This document shows positions 1 through 6,443 of a stretch of 24,530 bases of DNA, one piece after another; the first letter of the stretch is position 1; each line of letters opens with the position of its first letter. A program made the position numbers and the translations under genes. The notes beneath the pieces are model-generated. The model was not told where the DNA came from. It did not search any database and worked only from the letters and a program-made list of their open reading frames with translations. Source of the DNA: DASRBO01 sp035653595 (GTDB lineage Bacteria; Actinomycetota; Acidimicrobiia; Acidimicrobiales; JAJPHE01); the NCBI GenBank assembly GCA_035653595.1, contig DASRBO010000187.1, positions 1 through 24,530 on the forward strand. The letters are read 5' to 3'.

Positions 1-117
1 GGACAAGCGGCGGAGGCGATCAATGCGGCCATCGCCGGGGCGGACTGGGGCAGTGTGGCGAAGCCCGTAGCACCGCCCGAAATCGATCCCTTGCCGGAGG
101 CCCCCAGGGGCGAGTGA
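1..117 (+). CDS. C-terminal end of an unidentified protein (partial)
   Basis: An open frame runs in from the left edge and stops at TGA 115-117, giving 38 residues. The piece begins with an alanine-rich, probably helical stretch (AAEAINAAIAGADWG) and ends in a proline-rich, acidic tail (PPEIDPLPEAP). No domain can be recognised from so short a piece. The base composition is like that of neighbouring genes and the frame is open to the window edge, so I take it as the real end of a gene. It could still be a chance open frame. Confidence 0.45.
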   Translation, partial: GQAAEAINAAIAGADWGSVAKPVAPPEIDPLPEAPRGE

Positions 118-236
118 CGCTGCCAGGGTGGCGCAGGGCGCCCAGGCGTAACGACCTTGCGGGGCAGGTTCCCAACAGGCAAATGGCCGGCTTCAGCTCC
201 AGGTCCGCGCTGGCCCTCACAGGGAGGTGAAGGCAA

Positions 237-506
237 ATGACAGTGCTGACCGTCGAGGACGTGTTCGACGTGCCCGGACGAGGCGTCGTGGTGACGGGCA
301 CCCTGGTAGGAGGGAGCCTCCGATCCGGCACCCCTGTGGTCCTCCAGCGGGCCAACGGGAGGGATCGGCACTGCGTATGCATAGGCATCGAACAATTTCG
401 CCGGCTGCTGGAGGAGGCGAATGAGGGCGAGTTGGTCGGCCTGTTACTTGCGGACCTGACCGCTTCAGATGTCGACCCCGACGACCAGGTCGTGGCCCTC
501 GAATAG
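237..506 (+). CDS. Stand-alone EF-Tu domain-2-like (OB/beta-barrel) small protein
   Basis: The 89-residue product matches, almost end to end, the second domain of translation elongation factor Tu. Residues 5-35 (VEDVFDVPGRGVVVTGTLVGG, then SLRSGTPVVL) follow the EF-Tu pattern IEDVFxIPGRGTVVTGRVExG. Residues 51-88 (IEQFRRLLEEANEGELVGLLL) follow the EF-Tu pattern of M-F-R/K-K-L-L-D-E-x-x-x-G-E-N-V-G-x-L-L. The GTPase domain and domain 3 are both absent, so it cannot hydrolyse GTP. A strong Shine-Dalgarno GGGAGGTGA lies just before the ATG, which supports an intact small gene rather than a remnant. In EF-Tu this barrel contacts the aminoacyl-tRNA end and the ribosome; what it does alone is unknown. 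Small proteins of this type occur in other actinobacteria, often mislabelled as GTPases. Confidence 0.82.
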   Translation: MTVLTVEDVFDVPGRGVVVTGTLVGGSLRSGTPVVLQRANGRDRHCVCIGIEQFRRLLEEANEGELVGLLLADLTASDVDPDDQVVALE

Positions 507-540
507 CCGACCTCCTCGCGTGCTCGGGACCCGGCAGGCA

Positions 541-546
541 TAGGAT
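541..546 (+). promoter_or_regulatory. Candidate -10 element (TAGGAT) for a leaderless transcript
   Basis: TAGGAT fits the actinobacterial -10 pattern TANNNT. It ends 8 nt before the ATG at 555, so transcription would start at or next to the start codon. No good -35 hexamer is visible, which is common in actinobacterial promoters. The same bases (AGGATGGGG) could instead serve as a Shine-Dalgarno sequence, so the call is tentative. Confidence 0.3.
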
Positions 547-554
547 GGGGCCAA

Positions 555-893
555 ATGAAGATTCCGATCGCATGCACGCTGAGCGCTACCGACGCCGCCA
601 GCCGCGTCGAGAGGTGGCGCGTGGCCCTGGGTACCACGGTCGCGGCGGTATCGCGGCCCACGCCGACTCGGGCGGAACTGCACGTGGTAGCCGAGCCAGG
701 AGCGATTGCAACACTGGTCGACCTGGCTCGACAAGAGAAGGCTTGCTGCGGGTTCTTCGGTTTCGCATTCGAGGTGGACGCTGACGGGGTCAGGCTGGTG
801 GTCAGCGTCCCGGATGACGCCGTCGAGGTTTTGGACGGCTTCGCCGGGCTGGCCCCCCTGTCCGCTGAGAACCCTGGCCTCGGCGGCCCCTGA
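555..893 (+). CDS. Small conserved protein with a Cys-Cys motif, unknown function
   Basis: The 112-residue product has the order: IPIACTLSATDAASRVERW near the N-terminus, then a variable beta-rich segment, then LVDLARQEKACCGFFGFAFEVDADGVRLVVSVP. The pattern L-x-x-x-E-x-x-C-C-x-F-x-x-F is shared by small uncharacterised proteins found in many bacteria, some near mercury or metal resistance genes (from memory, not checked). The adjacent cysteines could bind a soft metal or react with a thiol ligand, but no substrate can be named. The Gly after the Cys pair is Pro in many relatives. It stands alone: the next gene converges on it, and a hairpin follows 38 bases after its stop. Confidence 0.7.
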   Translation: MKIPIACTLSATDAASRVERWRVALGTTVAAVSRPTPTRAELHVVAEPGAIATLVDLARQEKACCGFFGFAFEVDADGVRLVVSVPDDAVEVLDGFAGLAPLSAENPGLGGP

Positions 894-931
894 GTTCGCG
901 TCCCGTCCGCCACCCGGGAAGGGACAGGACT

Positions 932-953
932 GCGCCTCGACCACACGAGGCGC
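932..953. terminator. Stem-loop between convergent genes (candidate terminator)
   Basis: GCGCCTCG (932-939), a 6-nt loop, then CGAGGCGC (946-953) form a perfect 8-bp G+C-rich stem. It lies 38 nt beyond the stop at 893 and is followed by CCCCC rather than a T tract, so its strength as an intrinsic terminator for the upstream gene is unproven. Confidence 0.5.
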
Positions 954-1094
954 CCCCACCTGGGACGTGACCCTGCCCGGGCGGTTGGGGTAGCGCGTGA
1001 TCGTGTGATGCTCGGGGCTGGCGACGCCAACTCGGGGCGGCGTACGGACCCGCTGGCTCGCGAGCCGGCAGTCGGTGTTCTCCGGGGAGGCCGG

Positions 1095-1119
1095 GCGAAT
1101 CGGGTGCACCCGAGTTCGC
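1095..1119 (-). terminator. Extended dyad just downstream of the RDD gene
   Basis: The core CGGGTGCACCCG (1101-1112) is a perfect 12-bp palindrome. It is flanked by GCGAA (1095-1099) and TTCGC (1115-1119), which pair with each other. It begins 11 nt past the RDD stop codon on the minus strand, the right place for a terminator hairpin. An operator role is less likely at this 3' position. Confidence 0.45.
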
Positions 1120-1129
1120 TCGCCGTGGG

Positions 1130-1555
1130 TCAGCGGGGAGTGCGGATGACGATGGAGCCGGCAGCCTTGTCGTGCCAGGTCTGCTTCTGCGGATCCCACA
1201 GCATCCAGAAGTACCCGATGAGGATCGCCGCAGCGGAGACCAGCCCGACTACCCAGCGGATGGCGGCCCGTCCGAAGCCGATGGGGCCGCCGTCAGACAG
1301 CGACACCACCCGCAACCGCAGAGCCATGAACCCCGGGGTTTGACCCTTGGCGCTACCTATAAAGCCAACGACGTAGACGAGGCCAACAAGGGTCGAGAGG
1401 TACCGGGAGGTGGTGGCGTGGAGCACATTGGCCAGGACAGAGCTGATGATGCCCAAGACGATGCCGTCGACAAGGGCGGCAGCGAAACGGATCCAGAAGC
1501 CTGCCCGCTGTACAGGCTGCACGTAGGACTCGCCGTGCATCGGCACCCCAGACAC
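1130..1555 (-). CDS. RDD family membrane protein
   Basis: The product (about 141 residues) is a small integral membrane protein of the RDD family. Family marks visible are the opening AGFWIRFAAALVDGIVLG (Arg and Asp of the RDD signature), a first hydrophobic helix, a second helix around YLSTLVGLVYVVGF, the turn KGQTPGFMALRLRVV typical of the family, a third helix WVVGLVSAAAILIGYFWML, and the ending DPQKQTWHDKAAGSIVI, which matches the usual W-H-D-x-x-A/S-G-T-x-V-V motif. GTG 1555 is preferred because GGAGG (1562-1566) lies 6 nt before it; GTG at 1561 would abut the ribosome binding site, and ATG at 1540 is a third option. RDD proteins have been linked to ion transport in some bacteria, but most are uncharacterised. 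It is a single-gene unit. Confidence 0.88.
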   Translation of the reverse strand: MSGVPMHGESYVQPVQRAGFWIRFAAALVDGIVLGIISSVLANVLHATTSRYLSTLVGLVYVVGFIGSAKGQTPGFMALRLRVVSLSDGGPIGFGRAAIRWVVGLVSAAAILIGYFWMLWDPQKQTWHDKAAGSIVIRTPR

Positions 1556-1802
1556 AGCCACCCTCCATACTCAGATGAGCTCCGGGGCGGACCCTACTAG
1601 CTGGACCCGATGCCAGTGTCCCTCGCGCGACCTACCGCCCTCTGCCGAGACAGGCCCGACCCGGGTGAGCAGGAACAGCGCAAGGCGAAACGCCGGTCTC
1701 GCAGCGGCGTCCGCGGATCCGTGCCCGGGTGGGCCGGGGGCAAAGCGTCCAGCGGACCCAGCGTCATGCTGTCTAGGCTCGTTTCCTGGGAGAGGTCCGA
1801 AA

Positions 1803-2231
1803 ATGGATCGTCGAGGCCTCTGGGGGGAGCAGGTGTCGGGAGCGCCGAGATTCTCGGGATTCAGTATCACGACCGACAGGAGGACTGAGGCCCTCGCGTT
1901 CTACCGGCTTCTGGGCTTCGCCGTTCAGGAGGACAAGAACGGGAACGGTCGCTCCTGCGTGGACGCGCCAAATCAACATTTCGACGTCGATGATGCGGAT
2001 GCGGTTCTCTCATGGAACCCGGGCAGCCGGGGCCCGGGCATCAGCCTGGGCTTCGAGGTTGATACACCAGAGGAAGTCGACGCCCTGGTTGGGCGCCTTG
2101 CGAGAGAAGGCTACGTCGTTCAGCAAGCGCCATACGACGCCCCGTGGCGCCGGCGATGTGCCGTCGTCGAGGATCCTGACGGGCATCCGATCGGCTTTAT
2201 GAGCGCCGGGTCGGCGGACCCTCAGACCTGA
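1803..2231 (+). CDS. VOC (glyoxalase/bleomycin-resistance fold) protein
   Basis: The 142-residue product has the two beta-alpha-beta-beta-beta modules of the vicinal oxygen chelate superfamily. The first covers FSGFSITTDRRTEALAFYRLLGF and the second ISLGFEVDTPEEVDALVGRLAREGYVV, ending in AVVEDPDGHPIGFM, the classic VOC C-terminal signature. The frame is open back to 1575, but ATG 1803 is chosen because GGAGAGG precedes it at good spacing and the residues before it show no fold. The usual N-terminal metal-ligand histidine is not obvious, so it may be a non-catalytic binder or use other ligands. Substrate unknown. It is alone, in the same direction as the next gene but 185 bases from it. Confidence 0.82.
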   Translation: MDRRGLWGEQVSGAPRFSGFSITTDRRTEALAFYRLLGFAVQEDKNGNGRSCVDAPNQHFDVDDADAVLSWNPGSRGPGISLGFEVDTPEEVDALVGRLAREGYVVQQAPYDAPWRRRCAVVEDPDGHPIGFMSAGSADPQT

Positions 2232-2416
2232 AAACCTGGCGACCACTAAGTCTCGGGCCGGCGATGGTCTGGGCCGCCGAGGGCGGTAGGTGGCGGTCCA
2301 GGTCCGACCGCGTCACTGGCAGTGGGCGGGCACGGCCTCCGGCTCCTCTCGTCCAGCGAGCAGCACGCCGTAGCGGCTCGACCGGCCCACGGTGAAGCAT
2401 CCGCCCGGCGCTTCCT

Positions 2417-3466
2417 GTGACCGGACACCGCCGAAATGCCCTTGCCAACTCACGGCATGTTCCACAGGCTTGGACCGTGTCCGAGGCGCCGGAGACTCGA
2501 CGACTCGAGGAGGTACTGGGATCCGAGGCATGCCTCCGCGGGCGCCACGTAGCAACGGCCCGCACGGTCGAGTCGGACTCCAATGAAGTGTGGTGCCTAG
2601 ACGGCCTGCACCTGAGGATCTGCTGGCGAGGCGACAGGGCGCGTTTGGAGAAGGAGGCGATGGTCGCCGCCCACCTGCCGTCCGAGATTCCATACCCGCC
2701 GGTTGTCGCCACCGGCAGTACGGAGGACCTGAGCTGGATGGTCACCGCCGCGGTCCCGGGACAGACCCTCTGGGCAATTTGGCCCGCCCTGTCCGCGATC
2801 GAGCGAGAGTCGGCTGTGGCGCAGCTGACCGACTCTCTGAGAGCCCTGCATGACTGGCAGGTGCCAGCACCTCTACTGGACCGACTCCTCACCGACCAGA
2901 CGCGCCGGCACCCGGACGCCGAAGCTGTGATCGGAGCGGAGATCTTCCCTGTTCAGGGCTCTCGTCTCTCCGTCCTGGTCGACGCACTAGCTGAGATGCC
3001 CTTCACCGATGGCCTCGTAGCTCCTCTGCGGGGCCGCCTGGAGCAGCTCCTATTGCTCGGTCCTCACGAGGCTGGCGAGATGCACCGAGTCGTCCACGGC
3101 GACGCTTCCCTCCGCAATGTCCTCTGGCACGACGGCAAGCTCAGTGCCCTCATGGACATGGAGTGGGTCCGCCTCGGAGCTCCGGACATGGAGTTCCCTT
3201 TCCTCGCCGCCCAACCACCTGGTGCCACCGGATTAAGCGTGGCTCAACTAGTCGCGCGTGCCTACCCCGAGCTGTTCTCCCACCCTTATATGGAGGGGAG
3301 GCTGTGGCTCTACGAGATCGCCCACCACTTGCGCATGACCATCATCTGGCCACCGCAGAACCGGTCCGAGGCCGCCAGCCCCGACGGAACCTTGGAGACC
3401 CTCAGGTCACTGGTCAGCGATGTGCCCCCGTCGATAGCCGAGCTGATCAGGGTCGCACGGTCGTAG
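2417..3466 (+). CDS. Aminoglycoside phosphotransferase (APH)-fold kinase, substrate unknown
   Basis: The 349-residue product has a protein-kinase-like fold of the APH/choline kinase type. The catalytic loop is VVHGDASLRNVLWHDGK (His near residue 227), matching H-G-D-x-x-x-x-N with catalytic Asp and metal-binding Asn. The following metal-binding segment is ALMDMEWVRLGAPDMEFPFL. The N-lobe includes LRICWRGDRARLEKEAMVAAHL, with the E of the helix that pairs with the nucleotide-binding lysine or its substitute, and the hinge-like WMVTAAVPGQTLW. GTG 2477 is a credible alternative start that removes a poorly structured 20-residue lead; neither start has a strong ribosome binding site. Members phosphorylate antibiotics, choline, sugars or other small molecules; nothing here singles out antibiotic resistance. 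Confidence 0.82.
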   Translation: MTGHRRNALANSRHVPQAWTVSEAPETRRLEEVLGSEACLRGRHVATARTVESDSNEVWCLDGLHLRICWRGDRARLEKEAMVAAHLPSEIPYPPVVATGSTEDLSWMVTAAVPGQTLWAIWPALSAIERESAVAQLTDSLRALHDWQVPAPLLDRLLTDQTRRHPDAEAVIGAEIFPVQGSRLSVLVDALAEMPFTDGLVAPLRGRLEQLLLLGPHEAGEMHRVVHGDASLRNVLWHDGKLSALMDMEWVRLGAPDMEFPFLAAQPPGATGLSVAQLVARAYPELFSHPYMEGRLWLYEIAHHLRMTIIWPPQNRSEAASPDGTLETLRSLVSDVPPSIAELIRVARS

Positions 3467-3725
3467 ACCGACGGAAGGGACCACCTGCCCACGCGGTGAC
3501 GCCCCACGGCCGACATCCACAGCTCGACCTGTCTCTGTCGTGCCCACCGGGGTGAAGCTGTACAGAGGGGATCACCGACATCCAGCACCGCATGAGCGCG
3601 AAAGGACGACGCCTGACCCGGCCCGATCCTCTGGAGCCGCCTTCGTAGCCAGGAAGAGCCCAACGCCCCGATGGCGCGGGTGCGAAGGTGGTGCAGGTGC
3701 TGGTGGTCCCCCCTTGACTTTGCGA

Positions 3726-3739
3726 TTGACAATTGTCAG
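3726..3739. promoter_or_regulatory. Perfect 12-bp palindrome over a TTGACA -35 box
   Basis: TGACAATTGTCA (3727-3738) is a perfect palindrome. Its first half with the preceding T makes the consensus -35 hexamer TTGACA (3726-3731). Seventeen nt further lies AAAGCT (3749-3754), a weak -10, which would start the RNA near ATG 3758/GTG 3761. A repressor bound here would block the promoter, so autoregulation by the HTH protein encoded next is a reasonable inference. Confidence 0.5.
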
Positions 3740-3757
3740 TCACTGGACAAAGCTGCC

Positions 3758-4459
3758 ATGGTGAGTCATCACCTGCTGGGCACGGCCGAGGTCGCCGAGT
3801 TCCTATCCGTCTCCCGTCAGCGGGTCACCCAGCTGCGTTCCACGTACCCGGACTTCCCCCAGCCCGAGGTCGAGTTGGCCGCAGGCAACGTCTGGGCACG
3901 CACAGCCATCGAGGGGTGGGTGGCGGCTCATCCCGAGCGCCGAGGGGGAAGGCGCAACGTGGTTCCCGACCGCGACAGCCCCGCCACCAAGCAGGTCATG
4001 GCCGATGCGGAGAACGAAGCCCGTTCCCTCGGCCACTCCGTCTACGGCAGCGCCCACGTCGTCTTCGGTGTCGTCCGCCTTGGCCAAGGTCCAGCCAGTG
4101 AGACATTGAAGGCCGCTGGACTGGGGGTCGCCGACGCCCGGGAGTGGCTCCGCAGTCGGCTACCGGCCGGAAGGGACCAGCGAGCCTGGCTCATCCGCTC
4201 GGACGAACTGCTGGCGGCGATGGAGCGGGCCCAGGCGGGCGCCTTCGCCCTGGGTTCCCCCCGTCTGGAACCCGAACATCTCCTTATCGGGGCACTCAGG
4301 CAGGGTTGCGACGGCCGAAAACTCATCGCCGACCTCGGGCTGCATCCGCCGCAGGTGTTGGCACGGCTGATGGAGACGCTGCACGCGGCCGGCAGTGAGG
4401 CAATGTGGTCGATCGGGCCCGAAGCGACGAAGGCGGGGAGCTCTCCTCTCGGTTCCTGA
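3758..4459 (+). CDS. HTH regulator fused to two Clp N-terminal (Clp_N) repeats
   Basis: The product (about 233 residues) starts with an AlpA/excisionase-like helix-turn-helix: LLGTAEVAEFLSVSRQRVTQL, then FPQPEVEL, then W-A-R-T-A-I-E-G-W (residues 5-60). A basic linker (RRGGRR) leads to two repeats of the fold that opens ClpA/ClpC chaperones: residues about 75-135 (KQVMADAENEARSLGHSVYG through VVRLGQGPASETLKAAGL) and about 145-210 (IRSDELLAAMERAQAGAFAL through HLLIGALRQGCDGRKLIADLGL). There is no AAA ATPase. The Clp_N fold normally binds degradation substrates or adaptors, so a link between transcription and ClpC proteolysis is plausible. The frame extends back to 3671, but ATG 3758 (or GTG 3761) begins the conserved part and fits a leaderless start after the palindrome. 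Confidence 0.85.
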   Translation: MVSHHLLGTAEVAEFLSVSRQRVTQLRSTYPDFPQPEVELAAGNVWARTAIEGWVAAHPERRGGRRNVVPDRDSPATKQVMADAENEARSLGHSVYGSAHVVFGVVRLGQGPASETLKAAGLGVADAREWLRSRLPAGRDQRAWLIRSDELLAAMERAQAGAFALGSPRLEPEHLLIGALRQGCDGRKLIADLGLHPPQVLARLMETLHAAGSEAMWSIGPEATKAGSSPLGS

Positions 4460-4508
4460 CGTCAAGGCCGCTCATCAGCGTCCGTCGTCGCAGGATGCTG
4501 TCGGGCGG

Positions 4509-4522
4509 CCGGAGCACTCCGG
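4509..4522. repeat. CCGGAG/CTCCGG dyad after the Clp_N gene
   Basis: CCGGAG (4509-4514) and CTCCGG (4517-4522) are separated by only 2 nt. As RNA the loop would have to open at least one pair. It lies 50 nt after the upstream stop and about 190 nt before the next gene. It may be a weak terminator or a protein site; the rest of 4460-4713 shows nothing I can name. Confidence 0.25.
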
Positions 4523-4713
4523 GTAGGCACCGCCGAGACCCGACTTCGTGCTTTGGCGCCCTTTGGAGCATTTGCACCGTCGCTTACCCCCGGCGCCGCT
4601 GCTAGTCTTGTGGCGAAAGCGCTTCGGCTGCGCTTCTCCGTCCTGGTCCTCGGCGGAAACCGGTCGCCCCAGACCCAGGCGACGCGTTCGCAATCACGCG
4701 TCCTGGAGGAGTT

Positions 4714-5010
4714 GTGACCGTTCCCCCCGGAGTGACCCGGACCTTCGAGCCCCCGATGTTCGTCTCCTCGCCCGTCGGAGGACACGACGATCTGTCCCTG
4801 GCCTTGGCGCTCCTGCGCCAGGCGGTGGCCATCGTCGACCACCTATGGAACGAGGCCCGTAGCGCCCCTGGCGGCCCCGGACTGGTCATGGCCCTCGGAG
4901 AGGCCAGCCAAGGGGTCCACCGAGCGCTGAGTGCCCTGGTACCGGATCCGGCTCCCCAGGCTGCCTCGTCCATCAGACCTCCCCCTCGGTCTGGGTTCTC
5001 AACAGGATGA
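4714..5010 (+). CDS. Small helical protein coupled to a PAS-DHp gene, unknown function
   Basis: The 98-residue product begins at GTG 4714, with GGAGGA four to five bases upstream. Its centre (DDLSLALALLRQAVAIVDHLWNEARS, then GLVMALGEASQGVHRALSAL) looks like two amphipathic helices, perhaps a helical hairpin; both ends are proline-rich and likely disordered. The stop overlaps the next start in ATGA (5007-5010), so the two are almost certainly translated together and may act together. No family was recognised. A partner or regulator of the downstream PAS protein is an inference from the coupling alone. Confidence 0.65.
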   Translation: MTVPPGVTRTFEPPMFVSSPVGGHDDLSLALALLRQAVAIVDHLWNEARSAPGGPGLVMALGEASQGVHRALSALVPDPAPQAASSIRPPPRSGFSTG

Positions 5011-5645
5011 AGACCGCCGCGCCGATGGTGTCGCCCGAGGGGCGCCTCAGCCCCGAGCTGGCGCTCGCAGTCGTCGAAGCGGCCTCCGACGCCATACTGG
5101 TGGCCGATACCCACGGGCGGGTGCGCTTCGCCAACGCCCGGACCGAACTTCTCTTCGGCCTGACCCGTCGGGCCCTCCTCGGCCGCCAGGTCGAGGATCT
5201 CATCGCCGATCGTCCCTGGTCAGGGCGTGCTGAGCACAGGGCCGACTACCGCTGGTCACCCCAGGCTCGGGCGCTGGGCGTTGGATTCGATCTGTGGGCA
5301 CAGCAGCCCGACGGTTCGGAGGTCCAGGTTCAGATCAGCCTCTCGCCGATGGACCTTGGCGGCCAGCCCGCCACCATTGCCGTGGTTCGCGAGGTGGGTG
5401 ACTATCGGGCCGCCGAGGTGGCAGAGCGACAAGTTCTTTTGGCCGAGGACGAAGAGCGCATCGCCGCCGAGCTGCACGGGAGGGTCATCGAGCGGCTGTT
5501 CAGCGCCGGGGTGGGGATCCAGGCGGTGCTGCACCTTGCCGGGCCCCCGTTGGCGACGAGGCTCGGGGAGGCGGTGGATGAGTTGGACCTTGCCATCCGC
5601 GAGATCCGCGACGCCGTGTTCGACCGGCTTTCCCGGCGGCCCTGA
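5007..5645 (+). CDS. PAS domain + HisKA_3-like dimerisation region, no ATPase domain
   Basis: The 212-residue product has a PAS domain at about 18-128 (LAVVEAASDAILVADTHGRV, FANARTELLFGL, LLGRQVEDLI, and the return strands VQISLSPMDLGGQPATIAVV). It then has a helical region like the DHp/HisKA_3 part of NarL-type histidine kinases: DEERIAAELHGRVIERLFSAGVGIQAV, with the His of the H-box in place but Gly where kinases usually have Asp. The second DHp helix (LDLAIREIRDAVFDRL) is present. The protein ends there: the HATPase domain of DevS/DosT-type kinases is missing, and the sequence after the TGA codes for an unrelated gene. It could be phosphorylated by another kinase, act as a dimerisation antagonist, or be a degenerate kinase. 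Confidence 0.82.
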   Translation: MKTAAPMVSPEGRLSPELALAVVEAASDAILVADTHGRVRFANARTELLFGLTRRALLGRQVEDLIADRPWSGRAEHRADYRWSPQARALGVGFDLWAQQPDGSEVQVQISLSPMDLGGQPATIAVVREVGDYRAAEVAERQVLLAEDEERIAAELHGRVIERLFSAGVGIQAVLHLAGPPLATRLGEAVDELDLAIREIRDAVFDRLSRRP

Positions 5646-5708
5646 GCGATTAGGCCCTCGGTCCGGCCGAGCGGCGACCCAACGCGTCCAAACTAAGGTG
5701 GGGCGGCC

Positions 5709-6443
5709 ATGCTGGCCGAGAGTGTTGACCGTATCCTCTCCCTCCTCCGCGACGGCGACCGGGTGTTGGACGTCGGGGCGTGGGCCAAGCCGTTCCTCCG
5801 GGCCGACGCGGTGCTGGACATCAACCCGTACGAGACGCGGGGGGCATTCGGGTCGGACGGGCCGGGCCCGGAGCGGTTCTCCCGCGACAGCTGGGTCCAG
5901 CTGGACATCTGCGGGCGGCAAGCGTGGCCGTTCGCCGACGGCGAGTTCGACTTCGTCGTCTGCTCCCACACCCTCGAGGACGTGCGGGACCCTGTGTGGG
6001 TCTGCTCCGAGCTGGTTCGGATAGCCAAGGCCGGCTACATCGAGACACCCTCGCGGCTCGAGGAGCAGAGCTTCGGCTTCCAGGGCCCCTGGGTGGGATG
6101 GGGCCATCATCACTGGCTGGTCGACAGCAGCGAGGGCCACTTGGACTTCGTGTTCAAGCACCACGTGGTCCACGGTCGCAGCGACAATCAGTTCCCGCTC
6201 GGCTTCCGCGACCGACTGAGCGAGCGGGAGAGGGTCCTTCCCTTCTTCTGGGTGGACAGCTTCACCTTCTGTGAGCGGCACTTCGATCGTCCAGAGGAAC
6301 TGGATTCGTACCTGGCGACCTTCGTCGCCGAGGAGAAGGCGCGCCGCCACTGGAAGGACCCTGCTCCGGCCCCGGCCGGGGCGGTCCGGCGGGTGATGGA
6401 CCGACTGGAGGCGGCCCGGTCGGGCCGAATAGGGCCCCGTTGA
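5709..6443 (+). CDS. SAM-dependent methyltransferase (class I, type 11-like)
   Basis: The 244-residue product has a short Rossmann methyltransferase core: motif I RVLDVGAWAKPFLRADAVLDINPYE (residues about 18-42), the acidic strand-loop WPFADGEFDFVVCSHTLEDV (motif IV region, about 76-95) and a following helix WVCSELVRIAKAGYIETPS. Motif I has D-x-G-x-W in place of the usual glycine-rich D-x-G-x-G. The later part (GWGHHHWLVDSSEGHLDFVFKHH) is rich in His and aromatics and probably forms the acceptor site; the acceptor is unknown. AAGGTGGGG stands upstream of the ATG. The stop overlaps the start of a second methyltransferase gene, so they form an operon. Confidence 0.82.
   Translation: MLAESVDRILSLLRDGDRVLDVGAWAKPFLRADAVLDINPYETRGAFGSDGPGPERFSRDSWVQLDICGRQAWPFADGEFDFVVCSHTLEDVRDPVWVCSELVRIAKAGYIETPSRLEEQSFGFQGPWVGWGHHHWLVDSSEGHLDFVFKHHVVHGRSDNQFPLGFRDRLSERERVLPFFWVDSFTFCERHFDRPEELDSYLATFVAEEKARRHWKDPAPAPAGAVRRVMDRLEAARSGRIGPR

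Noticed and set aside
2417..3466. Calling the APH-fold gene an antibiotic resistance gene
   Set aside because: Only the general kinase motifs are visible; this fold has many substrates and no resistance-specific subgroup features were recognised.
4572..4608. Promoter made of TTGCAC (4572-4577) and TAGTCT (4603-4608)
   Set aside because: The 25-nt spacer is far outside the usual 16-19 nt.
5256..6350. Minus-strand open frame of 364 codons across the PAS and first methyltransferase genes
   Set aside because: It spans the end of one convincing gene, an intergenic gap and most of another, with no recognisable domain; third-position G+C bias explains it.
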